Assembly: GCA_002392545.1 (NCBI GenBank)
Contig: DGHF01000113.1
Coordinates: 1-26,439 of the forward strand
Direction: 5' to 3'
DNA: 26,439 nucleotides
Source: Ruminococcus sp. UBA3855
Lineage (GTDB): Bacteria; Bacillota; Clostridia; Oscillospirales; Ruminococcaceae
In this document: positions 16,750 to 23,654 of the stretch, piece after piece
Position numbering within the stretch: position 1 is the first letter of the stretch
How the letters are laid out: every line of letters begins with the position of its first letter
Program-made: the position numbers and the translations under genes
The notes under the pieces: generated by a model
What the model was told of the DNA's origin: nothing
Database searches by the model: none
The model's input: the letters and a program-made list of their open reading frames with translations, nothing else

Positions 16750-16781
16750 AAAAAGCATCTGCTGAAAAGCAGGTGCTTTTT
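16750..16781 (+). terminator. Rho-independent terminator after the GT-C-like gene
   Basis: AAAAAGCATCTGCT and AGCAGGTGCTTTTT form a long stem closed by a GAAA-type loop, with five T at the end, 9 bases after the stop codon. Its flanking A-run and T-run make it potentially bidirectional. Confidence 0.92.
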
Positions 16782-16816
16782 CACATAATTTTCACCATTC
16801 TGACGTACAAGAATGA

Positions 16817-16845
16817 TTGATTTTTTGGTGTGTTTGTGGTATAAT
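16817..16845 (+). promoter_or_regulatory. Sigma-70 promoter of the TVP38-lipid kinase-lipoprotein operon
   Basis: TTGATT (16817-16822) and a perfect TATAAT (16840-16845) with a 17-base spacer. Transcription should start near 16852, giving a very short leader before the GTG at 16878. Confidence 0.8.
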
Positions 16846-16877
16846 ATAACGTGATAACGGAAAAGGGGGGATTTTTC

Positions 16878-17582
16878 GTGACGGAAAAGAAAAAGAAATA
16901 TCTTAAAATCGGGATGATTGTATTATTGGCAGGAATTGCCGTCTTTCTTTGTGTGCGTTATGCAGTGCCGTTTTGTCAGCTGCTTGCGACAGAAAACGGC
17001 AGGGAGCTGATTTGTCATCGTGTGGAAGAATATGGAATCTTTGCGCCGTTGGTGTTCATCCTGCTGATAATGTTGCAAATTGTCGTAGCATTTATTCCGG
17101 GTGGCCCTTTGGAGGTCATTGCAGGGATGCTGTTCGGAGGGGTGGAGGGCTTGCTGTACACGTCGGCAGGGGTGTTATTGGGGACACTGCTGGTTTATAC
17201 GTTGGTTCGGAAATTCGGCAGACCCATTGTTGATTTTTTCGTGTCGGAAAAGAATATGAAACATTTCCGGCTCTTAGAAGACGAAGACAAGCTCGAATTC
17301 TGGGTATTTCTGTTATTTCTTATCCCCGGAATTCCGAAAGATTTACTGACATATGTTGTACCATTGACAGCATTGGAAGGCAAGAAATTTTTATTGATTT
17401 CTCTTCTGGCAAGATTTCCCTCATTGGCAGCATCTGTTTTGGTAGGTGACAGCCTTTCAGACGGAAGGTATCATATTTGTGTTGCCATCTGCATTGTATC
17501 AGCGATTGCCATATTTATTGGATTTCGGGTCAGAAATCATATTACTAAAAATCACTTGACAAAGGAGAAAAAAGAAGCATGA
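16878..17582 (+). CDS. TVP38/TMEM64 (VTT/DedA-like) membrane protein
   Basis: The 234-residue membrane protein has a Lys-rich N-terminus, a first helix at about 10-28, then the VTT-domain core: FIPGGPLEVIAGMLFG (72-87) and the re-entrant loop FLIPGIPKDLLTYV (147-160), with further hydrophobic segments. Members of this superfamily have been linked to lipid scrambling and envelope homeostasis. I chose the GTG at 16878, 7 bases after AAGGGGGG (16863-16870), because the open frame's upstream GTG at 16851 falls at the predicted transcription start. Its stop overlaps the start of the lipid kinase gene, suggesting linked expression of two membrane-lipid functions. Confidence 0.87.
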   Translation: MTEKKKKYLKIGMIVLLAGIAVFLCVRYAVPFCQLLATENGRELICHRVEEYGIFAPLVFILLIMLQIVVAFIPGGPLEVIAGMLFGGVEGLLYTSAGVLLGTLLVYTLVRKFGRPIVDFFVSEKNMKHFRLLEDEDKLEFWVFLLFLIPGIPKDLLTYVVPLTALEGKKFLLISLLARFPSLAASVLVGDSLSDGRYHICVAICIVSAIAIFIGFRVRNHITKNHLTKEKKEA

Positions 17583-18511
17583 TGAAACGAATTTACTACA
17601 TCTGTAATCTGCAAGCAGGAAAAGCAGAACTTTCTGCACATCTCGGCTATGTGATTGATGAAATGACAAAAGCAGGCTATGAAGTGACTGTACATCCCAC
17701 ACAAGCCCCTCTTGATGCGACAAAAGCCGCTATTTATGCCGCTGAATCGGGAATGTATGACTATATCTGGTGTTCGGGCGGTGACGGAACTTTGAATGAA
17801 ACCATGAGCGGACTCATGACGGCAAAGAAAAAAGTACCTCTTGGGTACATTCCGTGCGGTTCAGTCAATGATTTTGCAAGGAGCATCGGAATTCCTAGGG
17901 AAATTCCCAGAGCCGTGGAGGAAGTGCTCAAAGGAAAACCGAAAATGTTTGATTTGGGGACTATCAACGACCGGACATTCAATTATATTGCTGCTTTTGG
18001 AGCGTTCACAGATGTGACCTATGAAACACCACAGAATGTCAAGAACATGATAGGACCTGTCGCCTATATCCTCAACGCCGCCCGAACCATTACCAGTATC
18101 AGACCATTTCCCATGAGAATCACATGTGACGGTCAGGTGTTTGAAAATGCGTTCATATTCGGAATGATTACGAATTCCGCTTCTGTCGGGGGAGTGTTGA
18201 GCATTTCAGATTTTATGTTTGACGACGGCGAATTTGAAATCACCCTTCTCAAACAGCCTGATTCTGCATTGGAATTGGGCGAAACACTGCGCTTTCTGCG
18301 TGATATTCACGAAATCGGCGAAAATGATAATGTCATTTGTTTAAGAGCATCTGATATTACTGTGGAACTGCTGGAGAAAACAGATGTTCCGTGGACGGTT
18401 GACGGCGAATACATGCAGAATGAATCACACTTCCACATTGTCAATCATAAACAGGCTGTTTCCCTGCTTGTGCCGGAAACCTGTGACCCCGCCTGTTTTC
18501 GGGAGAGATGA
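17579..18511 (+). CDS. Diacylglycerol kinase-like lipid kinase (YegS/DgkB family)
   Basis: The 310-residue protein has the DAGK catalytic fold: the nucleotide-binding loop SGGDGTLNETM (66-76), the second conserved segment GYIPCGSVNDFARSIGIP (89-106) and the C-terminal beta-rich half with DGGEFEITLLK-like and WTVDGEYM strands. In Firmicutes such kinases phosphorylate diacylglycerol, or related lipids, to phosphatidate at the membrane. Two motif variants are visible: NLQAGK instead of the usual N-P-x-S/A-G, and Ser where Thr is common in the PxGT motif. The start overlaps the TVP38 stop (ATGATGA); AAAGGAG lies just upstream. Its own stop overlaps an ATG of the lipoprotein gene. Confidence 0.88.
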   Translation: MMKRIYYICNLQAGKAELSAHLGYVIDEMTKAGYEVTVHPTQAPLDATKAAIYAAESGMYDYIWCSGGDGTLNETMSGLMTAKKKVPLGYIPCGSVNDFARSIGIPREIPRAVEEVLKGKPKMFDLGTINDRTFNYIAAFGAFTDVTYETPQNVKNMIGPVAYILNAARTITSIRPFPMRITCDGQVFENAFIFGMITNSASVGGVLSISDFMFDDGEFEITLLKQPDSALELGETLRFLRDIHEIGENDNVICLRASDITVELLEKTDVPWTVDGEYMQNESHFHIVNHKQAVSLLVPETCDPACFRER

Positions 18512-18513
18512 AC

Positions 18514-19347
18514 ATGAAAATAAAATTCCTTTGTATGCTGTCCGCCCTGCTTCTGTTAAGCGTGTCATGCGCAAAAAAGACAGAGGATTCTTCCAACATC
18601 CAGACGGATTCTTTGCCCGACTCCTCTATCATTCCCGAAGAAATGACTATCGAACCAGAGGAAACAACTACAACCATGACAACCACAACAGCGGTAACAA
18701 CCACCGCCGTGACCGTCACAACCGCCATAACTGAAACAACTGCTACAGAAACCACATTCCCTTTCCGGAAAACAACTCCTGTTACAACCAAGACAACAAC
18801 CGCTGTTCCGAAAACCACAACCGCCATCCCTGAAACTGAACCACAGACAGAATCTCCGTCCATTTCGCTTTCTGGTATCTGGGAATATAACGACTATGCC
18901 GGAAACCGCCTTGAATTCCGGAAAGATGGCTCAATGGTATTTTGGCAGGATTATTCCAGCGTTATCCAGATTACAGACGGTAATCTGATAATGTCCGGAA
19001 GCACGACCCCCATTGAAACCAATGGAACGATTGCCACCGCTATGGAAGGGGATAATTTAGTACTTTCCATGACCGCCGAAGCCGGTTCGAATATGAGCAC
19101 CTTACAGGGGAAATATTCTCTCAATGACTGCATGGTAGCGGATACTTTGGGCGGGGCTGGAAAAATGATATGGATTGACGGCGACAGCGTTTATTTCGGG
19201 GTGTATTCGAGTTACTCCGTGAATGGGAATACACTCACCATCGGGACAGGTGCACAGGCTTATAATAATACCATCGAATCAGACGGCGCAACCCTTACCA
19301 TGATAACAGAGGACGGAAGCGAGGACACACTTGTTAAAATACAATGA
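18514..19347 (+). CDS. Thr-rich secreted lipoprotein with C-terminal beta domain
   Basis: The 277-residue protein has a hydrophobic N-terminus ending in LLLLSVSCAKK, so Cys19 is the probable lipidation site (the lipobox has Ser at -3, slightly off consensus). A Thr/Pro/Glu-rich linker, about 45-115, is made of repeated TTT-type clusters and should be extended and wall-spanning. The C-terminal domain (about 118-277) begins with LSGIWEYNDYAGNRLEFRKD and has a repeated strand-rich, lipocalin-like pattern seen in many uncharacterised ruminococcal lipoproteins. The ATG at 18514 is 8 bases from GGAG (18502-18505); the ATG at 18508, which overlaps the kinase stop, is too close to it. Function is unknown. 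Confidence 0.78.
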   Translation: MKIKFLCMLSALLLLSVSCAKKTEDSSNIQTDSLPDSSIIPEEMTIEPEETTTTMTTTTAVTTTAVTVTTAITETTATETTFPFRKTTPVTTKTTTAVPKTTTAIPETEPQTESPSISLSGIWEYNDYAGNRLEFRKDGSMVFWQDYSSVIQITDGNLIMSGSTTPIETNGTIATAMEGDNLVLSMTAEAGSNMSTLQGKYSLNDCMVADTLGGAGKMIWIDGDSVYFGVYSSYSVNGNTLTIGTGAQAYNNTIESDGATLTMITEDGSEDTLVKIQ

Positions 19348-19372
19348 TAAAGCATGATGACGAATAATTGAC

Positions 19373-19404
19373 GAAAAATCCCCTCTCAACTGAGAGGGGG
19401 CTTT
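19373..19404. terminator. Shared bidirectional terminator between convergent operons
   Basis: CCCCTCTC (19380-19387) pairs with GAGAGGGG (19392-19399) around a 4-base loop. The A-run at 19373-19377 gives a U-tract for the leftward PP2C operon, only seven bases beyond its stop codon. On the plus strand only CTTTGTT follows, so termination of the lipoprotein operon may be weaker. Confidence 0.85.
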
Positions 19405-19405
19405 G

Positions 19406-20161
19406 TTATTGGTTCAAATCGGAAGTCAATGCTGCCAGTGTGATATTATCCCGACTGCCGTTACCATCCGCCAATTCCAGAAGCAATTGCAGACGGCGCA
19501 CCAACGGCGCAGAAATTTGCAGAATCATGCTGATTTCCTCATCTGTGACGTAATCGGAAAGACCATCCGAACATAATAATAAAATATCCTTTGATTGAAT
19601 TTTCTCATAATCAGAGCGGATGTCGAACTGTGGCACATTGGACACGTTTCCAAGGACTGGGAAAATAATATTCCGGTGTTTGTGGGTGCGTTTTTCTTCA
19701 TGGGTGATAGTGCCGTTTTCGAAAAGCATCTGTACAAGAGTCTGGTCTTTGGAAAGCTGTGTCAGGGTATTGTCACGGAAGCGATACAGACGAGAATCAC
19801 CGACATTGACCGTGTGCATATTTCCACGTTCATCAATGCCGACCGCACAAAGAGTTGTCTGCATATTAGTGGTTTCCTTGTGTTTTGCGCCAATCTGCGC
19901 TAAATTTGTATGAATCTGCATCAGGACTGCAAGCATATCTGTTTTGCTGGAAAAAGAAACATCTTTCAGCATTTTCACGCAGGTTTCAGAAGCTAACTCT
20001 CCGGAACATTCACCGGATACACCGTCCGCCACTGCAATCAGGAAAGGCGGTTTCAGTTTGCGTTCGGTCACGCCGTCTGTCAGGACGGTTTTGTGAACGA
20101 GAAGAGCATCTTCATTATGGGGGCGGATACCTTTGTCAGTAATTGCACAGCAATAATACAT
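19406..20161 (-). CDS. PP2C-type protein serine/threonine phosphatase
   Basis: The 251-residue cytoplasmic PPM/PP2C phosphatase shows R13-x2-NED (16-18), VADGVSG (44-50), NVGDSRLYR (119-127), LLCSDGLSDYV (195-205) and SRDNITL (236-242), with all expected acidic metal ligands. It would remove phosphate from Ser/Thr proteins, normally opposing a PASTA kinase such as PrkC. Here no kinase is adjacent; the neighbour is pheA, 36 bases upstream, with no terminator between, so the two are probably co-transcribed. GGAGG precedes the ATG at a good distance. Length is normal for bacterial PP2C. Confidence 0.92.
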   Translation of the reverse strand: MYYCCAITDKGIRPHNEDALLVHKTVLTDGVTERKLKPPFLIAVADGVSGECSGELASETCVKMLKDVSFSSKTDMLAVLMQIHTNLAQIGAKHKETTNMQTTLCAVGIDERGNMHTVNVGDSRLYRFRDNTLTQLSKDQTLVQMLFENGTITHEEKRTHKHRNIIFPVLGNVSNVPQFDIRSDYEKIQSKDILLLCSDGLSDYVTDEEISMILQISAPLVRRLQLLLELADGNGSRDNITLAALTSDLNQ

Positions 20162-20197
20162 TTTTTAATTCCTCCGGAAATGGTGTTGATTCCTTTG

Positions 20198-21313
20198 TTA
20201 CATGACAGCGTAGTTTCCTAAAAATTTGAAATATTCCAGATTTTCCGACAAGTCGGAAAGCAACGCACTCACAGAAGCATCATGAATGTTTCCGCTGAAA
20301 TCCAAATAGAACATAACCTCAAAACTTCCATTCCGGATAGGACGGCTTTCGAGTTTCAGGAGGTTCATGTTTCCGATTACAAATTTACTCAACAGGCGGT
20401 ACAATGAGCCCTCTTCGTGAGGGAGTTTCAGCACGACGGAAATTCTGTCAGCGTTTTCAGACAATAACAATTCTTTTGTAATGCAGAAAAATTGTGTATA
20501 ATTGGGAACGTAATCGGAAATACGTGTTTGCAGGATTTCAAGTCCGTGCAATTCTGCGCAACTTTCAGAACAGATTGCACCGATTGGCTCATCAGAATTT
20601 GCTACCAGCTCGGCAGAAGTGGCAGTATTGCTGTATTCATGAGCAGTCATGCCGTGATTTCCGATAAAATGCGAACATTGAGAGAGTGCCTGCGGATGGG
20701 AATACACGTCTTTCACCTGTGAAAGTTCTGTGCCCTTGCGGACGGCTAAACAGTTGGTGATTTCCACCACTGTAGAACTGGAGATGTAGAAATTGTATTC
20801 GCTCATGAGGTCATAAGCCTGCACGACACTTCCGGCGGTGGAATTCTGCACCGGAATGATACCAAATTGTACTTTACCACATTGCACCGCCTCGAACACG
20901 TCCGCAAATGTCGGGAGAAATTCAGGCTGACAAGCTTCCCCGAAAATTTGCTTTGCAGCAGTTTCAGAATTTGCGCCGGCTGTCCCCTGACAAGCGACGG
21001 TGCAGGAGGGGGAAAGTTGCAACGGCTTGAAATCATATCTTTCTGTGTGCTTGTGCAGTTCCCGATATTGCAGATATTTGCTGATGTCCATAATGGTCTG
21101 AAACAGCAAAGCCGATGCCCCTTCCAGCCCTTCAGGGGCATTGGAGCTGATACGTTTCAGAATTTCTTTTTCTCTGTCAGTTTGGAAAACCTGCATATGA
21201 TGTTCATTTTTATAATGTGCCACCTGTTTGCAGAGTTCCATACGCTCTGTGAAAGCATCCTGAATGGTTTTATCAAGGGCATTGATGCCCGAACGGAGTT
21301 CGTCTAAGTTCAT
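20198..21313 (-). CDS. pheA: Bifunctional chorismate mutase / prephenate dehydratase
   Basis: The 371-residue P-protein converts chorismate to prephenate and then phenylpyruvate in phenylalanine synthesis. The AroQ domain (1-85) keeps R7, R24, K35, the DRE at 46-48, S78 and Q82. The dehydratase domain (about 105-278) keeps residues equivalent to known catalytic positions: N157, S205, Q212 and T273. Three neighbouring consensus residues differ: GANS where GAYS/GSYS is usual, PVQN for P[VI]EN, and TQF for TRF. The ACT domain (about 290-365) has GSLYRLL and ESRP (322-325), the phenylalanine feedback site. AGGAGG precedes the ATG. The frame is intact, so this is a functional-looking gene with altered motifs. 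Confidence 0.93.
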   Translation of the reverse strand: MNLDELRSGINALDKTIQDAFTERMELCKQVAHYKNEHHMQVFQTDREKEILKRISSNAPEGLEGASALLFQTIMDISKYLQYRELHKHTERYDFKPLQLSPSCTVACQGTAGANSETAAKQIFGEACQPEFLPTFADVFEAVQCGKVQFGIIPVQNSTAGSVVQAYDLMSEYNFYISSSTVVEITNCLAVRKGTELSQVKDVYSHPQALSQCSHFIGNHGMTAHEYSNTATSAELVANSDEPIGAICSESCAELHGLEILQTRISDYVPNYTQFFCITKELLLSENADRISVVLKLPHEEGSLYRLLSKFVIGNMNLLKLESRPIRNGSFEVMFYLDFSGNIHDASVSALLSDLSENLEYFKFLGNYAVM

Positions 21314-21346
21314 GTGAAACCTCCTGAATGTTTAGTGTACTACCCT

Positions 21347-21375
21347 ATTATACACGATTTCCCACAAAAAATCAA
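21347..21375 (-). promoter_or_regulatory. Sigma-70 promoter of the pheA-PP2C operon
   Basis: On the minus strand TTGATT (plus 21370-21375), a 17-base spacer and TATAAT (plus 21347-21352). The start near 21340 leaves a short leader of about 27 bases containing the AGGAGG site, too short for a T-box or leader-peptide attenuator. Confidence 0.8.
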
Positions 21376-21476
21376 TAGGAATTTACAGTTTTTTACATCA
21401 TAAACTACAATTGGTCTTAAAAAGTGACATTTCCTAAAAAAATCGAAAAAATTGTAAGCCGTTGCAAAAATAGGTA

Positions 21477-21505
21477 TTGAAAAGCGTTTAATTTTGTGCT
21501 ATAAT
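21477..21505 (+). promoter_or_regulatory. Sigma-70 promoter of the ruv operon
   Basis: TTGAAA (21477-21482) and a perfect TATAAT (21500-21505) are separated by 17 bases, with transcription starting near 21512, about 27 bases before the ruvC GTG. I see no clear LexA-type box (a GAAC-N4-GTTC palindrome) in the 21314-21538 gap. Confidence 0.82.
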
Positions 21506-21538
21506 AGAGTGTATGAGAAAATTCACGGAGGGGAGAAA

Positions 21539-22015
21539 GTGAGAATCTTAGGAATTGACCCTGGTTATGCAATTGTAGGATTCGGAGTAGTTGAATATTC
21601 CGGCGTGAAGTTTGTCCCGATTGAATACGGCGCATTTATCACAGAAGCACATACTTCATTCACGGAAAGGCTGTGCAATATTGATGATGATATGCTGGAA
21701 GTCCTGAGACGTTACCAGCCGGACTGCGTGGCAATCGAAAAGCTGTATTTTCAGAATAACCAGAAGACGGCGATTGATGTGGCTCAGGCTAGGGGTATTT
21801 TGATTCTGGAAGCATCGAAGCAGAAAATTCCTGTGTTTGAGTATACCCCTTTGCAGGTCAAACAAGCCGTTGTGGGTTACGGAAAAGCCGAAAAACGTCA
21901 GGTCATGGATATGACAAGGCGGATTCTCGCCCTGAAACAGATTCCCAAGCCGGATGATGCGGCGGATGCGCTTGCAATTGCCATTTGTCATGGGCATTGT
22001 TGTAAAGGAATATAA
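21539..22015 (+). CDS. ruvC: Holliday junction resolvase RuvC
   Basis: The 158-residue RNase H-fold endonuclease cuts Holliday junctions together with RuvAB. Catalytic acidic residues are visible at D7 (ILGIDPG), E67 (AIEKLYF), D140 and D143 (PDDAADALAIAICH). It starts at a GTG preceded by GGAGG (21528-21532); the open frame extends upstream to an ATG at 21494, but that lies within the -10 region and is rejected. The C-terminus (CHGHCCKGI) ends at a TAA that is the first triplet of the downstream inverted-repeat element, so that insertion may have set the present stop codon. Confidence 0.96.
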   Translation: MRILGIDPGYAIVGFGVVEYSGVKFVPIEYGAFITEAHTSFTERLCNIDDDMLEVLRRYQPDCVAIEKLYFQNNQKTAIDVAQARGILILEASKQKIPVFEYTPLQVKQAVVGYGKAEKRQVMDMTRRILALKQIPKPDDAADALAIAICHGHCCKGI

Positions 22016-22120
22016 GGGGGTATGGGGGAATGCAATGCACTTGACACAAACGAGTGAAAAAATCTTGTTTTCGATTTCGTGTGTCAAGCCTTATTGCATT
22101 GCATCCCCCATTTAAGATAA
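22013..22120 (+). repeat. Intergenic inverted-repeat element, copy A (ruvC-ruvA gap)
   Basis: Begins TAAGGGGGTATGGGGG at the ruvC stop codon and folds into one long hairpin (22022-22111). The outer stem pairs ATGGGGGA-a-TGCAATGCA with TGCATTGCATCCCCCAT. The inner stem pairs CTTGACACA with TGTGTCAAG, offset by a CCTTAT bulge. A further CGA/TCG and AAAA/TTTT pairing closes the loop. By hand alignment it differs from copy C at only eight positions over about 108 bases. It lies in the operon's sense orientation, and an AT-rich stretch separates it from the ruvA ribosome binding site. No ORF is supported within it. Confidence 0.85.
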
Positions 22121-22173
22121 TAGATAATAAAATTTAGATTTGAAAAATTAGATTTAGAATTAAGGAGAATGAA

Positions 22174-22767
22174 ATGATTTACAGTGTATCCGGAAAGCTG
22201 ACCGAAAAAGAAGAAAATTTAGCCGTGATTGAATGTGCCGGTGTGGGTTATGCCTGCCGGACGACACAGACAACTCTTTCCAAAATTGGCGAAATCGGGG
22301 AAGATGTCAAGTTATATACATTTCTTTCCGTGCGTGAAGATGCAATGGAATTATTTGGATTTGCTGAAAAAAGTGAATTGAACTGCTTTAAAATGTTGCT
22401 GACTGTTTCGGGAATCGGTGCAAAGGCGGGGCTGTCTATTCTTTCAGAAATGACCCCGAATCAGTTCGCTTTGCTGGTTTCGTCGGGGGATAGTTCCGCA
22501 TTGACCAAAGTCAAGGGAATCGGTAAAAAATCCGCTGAAAGAATCGTGGTTGACTTAAAAGACAAGCTGGCTAAAAATAACCCTGTATTACAGACTGCTG
22601 TCATTCTTCCGGCACACAGCAAAGACAATCTTTCCGAAGCGTTGGGGGCATTGCTGGTTCTGGGGTATCGACAGGAAGAAGTCATGCCTGTTTTACTCAA
22701 ACAGCCCGAAACGACTTCTCCCGAAGAACTCATTAAATTGGCACTCATGGAAATGGGAAAGCATTAA
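22174..22767 (+). CDS. ruvA: Holliday junction DNA helicase subunit RuvA
   Basis: The 197-residue protein binds Holliday junctions as a tetramer and loads RuvB. The N-terminal OB fold (MIYSVSGKLTEKEENLAVIE, about 1-62) carries the typical Gly-Val-Gly-Tyr strand. Two helix-hairpin-helix motifs follow: TVSGIGAKAGLSILS (about 77-91) and KVKGIGKKSAERIVVDLKDK (about 112-131). The C-terminal three-helix domain III (about 148-197) contacts RuvB. Length is normal. AAGGAG (22162-22167) precedes the ATG. Repeat copies A and B lie on either side. Confidence 0.96.
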   Translation: MIYSVSGKLTEKEENLAVIECAGVGYACRTTQTTLSKIGEIGEDVKLYTFLSVREDAMELFGFAEKSELNCFKMLLTVSGIGAKAGLSILSEMTPNQFALLVSSGDSSALTKVKGIGKKSAERIVVDLKDKLAKNNPVLQTAVILPAHSKDNLSEALGALLVLGYRQEEVMPVLLKQPETTSPEELIKLALMEMGKH

Positions 22768-22777
22768 ACAAAAAATT

Positions 22778-22871
22778 GGGGGTATGGGGATGACGTTGCT
22801 CTTGACATAATGAGTAAGAAAAAATCATTTTTTGAGAGAATTGGTCAAGCCTCTTGCAACAGAATCCACAT
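22778..22871 (+). repeat. Intergenic inverted-repeat element, diverged copy B (after ruvA)
   Basis: Ten bases after the ruvA stop, GGGGGTATGGGG matches the 5' end of copies A and C. The arms ATGGGGATGACGTTGC (22784-22799) and TTGCAACAGAATCCACAT (22854-22871) are complementary apart from a few mismatches. The central CTTGAC (22801-22806) and GTCAAG (22844-22849) pair, and GTCAAG is followed by CC, as in the other copies. Primary sequence in the arms is largely different from A and C, yet both arms changed together, so the fold is kept. Confidence 0.75.
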
Positions 22872-22917
22872 TTGAAATTGAGATATAGGTAAATAAAAAT
22901 ATAATTAGGAGGAAACT

Positions 22918-23643
22918 ATGAATCTGGATGAATTACTCAAAGCGGCAATTAAAGACCCATCCAAACGAAGCATTTTTTTACAGACTTTGATTCGGAGTGA
23001 TGTTTATGTCATCTGCCGGAATCCTGTCACCACGGGAGAAGACGGCGAGGGAGTGCGGATGGATTTAATCACTATTCAGAACCCTGAAGGAGATTTGTTT
23101 ATTCCGTTTTTTACCAGTCACAGAGCGTTACAGCAGTTTGCCAAGCGGTATGTGGAATGCTATAAACTGAACTGCCTGAGACTTTTCGACCTGATACAGA
23201 ATGTTTCTGCTGTCCTGAATCCTAATTCTTACGGAAAAGAATTCAGCTCGCAGGAAATCAAAAGTATTCTGATGATTGCAAAAAATTTACATATCAAGGC
23301 GATTTCTTATAATGAAGCCGAGACAATCAGCTACCGCCTGCCTTTGAAAAACGTTACCCATATCACCCGTGCAGCATCCAAATTTTTCGCAGACCAGCCA
23401 AATGTTGACCGTGCTTTCATTCTGGAAATGATGCGTGGAAGCGAAAAACCACAGATTTTGATTATCGTGGACATGATTGGGAATACAAGAAAATTATTCG
23501 TCCCCCTTGCAAGGACACTTTCGAAAGTTCTCAGGGGCGGAGAACATCTCTGTTTCCTGAGTTACGAGACAACCACGGCGAAAAAGGCAGTTTATGGTGT
23601 GACACCGTTTTATGTCCGTAAAAAGCGATTCTTTGAAAAGTAA
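22918..23643 (+). CDS. SseB-like (enhanced serine sensitivity) protein
   Basis: The 241-residue soluble protein fits the SseB family: an N-terminal domain (about 1-110) with a GDLFIPFFTSHRALQQFAK segment, and a C-terminal domain (about 115-241) with EKPQILIIVDMIGNTRKLF and a conserved basic C-terminus. SseB was named from an E. coli serine-sensitivity phenotype and has no settled biochemical role; related domains occur in secretion and toxin-associated proteins. AGGAGG precedes the ATG directly. It lies between ruvA and ruvB, 11 bases before ruvB, so it is co-expressed with the ruv genes. That position is unusual for the locus. Confidence 0.75.
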   Translation: MNLDELLKAAIKDPSKRSIFLQTLIRSDVYVICRNPVTTGEDGEGVRMDLITIQNPEGDLFIPFFTSHRALQQFAKRYVECYKLNCLRLFDLIQNVSAVLNPNSYGKEFSSQEIKSILMIAKNLHIKAISYNEAETISYRLPLKNVTHITRAASKFFADQPNVDRAFILEMMRGSEKPQILIIVDMIGNTRKLFVPLARTLSKVLRGGEHLCFLSYETTTAKKAVYGVTPFYVRKKRFFEK

Positions 23644-23654
23644 GGAGCTATATC

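Noticed and set aside
18441..18863. Open frame on the minus strand coding a Val-rich 140-residue protein
   Set aside because: It is the reverse complement of the Thr-coding tract of the lipoprotein gene (ACN read backward gives GTN, Val). It has no family resemblance and no plausible place in an operon.
22041..22089. TTGACA in the repeat arms as a -35 promoter box on either strand
   Set aside because: No acceptable -10 box lies about 17 bases downstream on either strand, so promoter activity is not supported.
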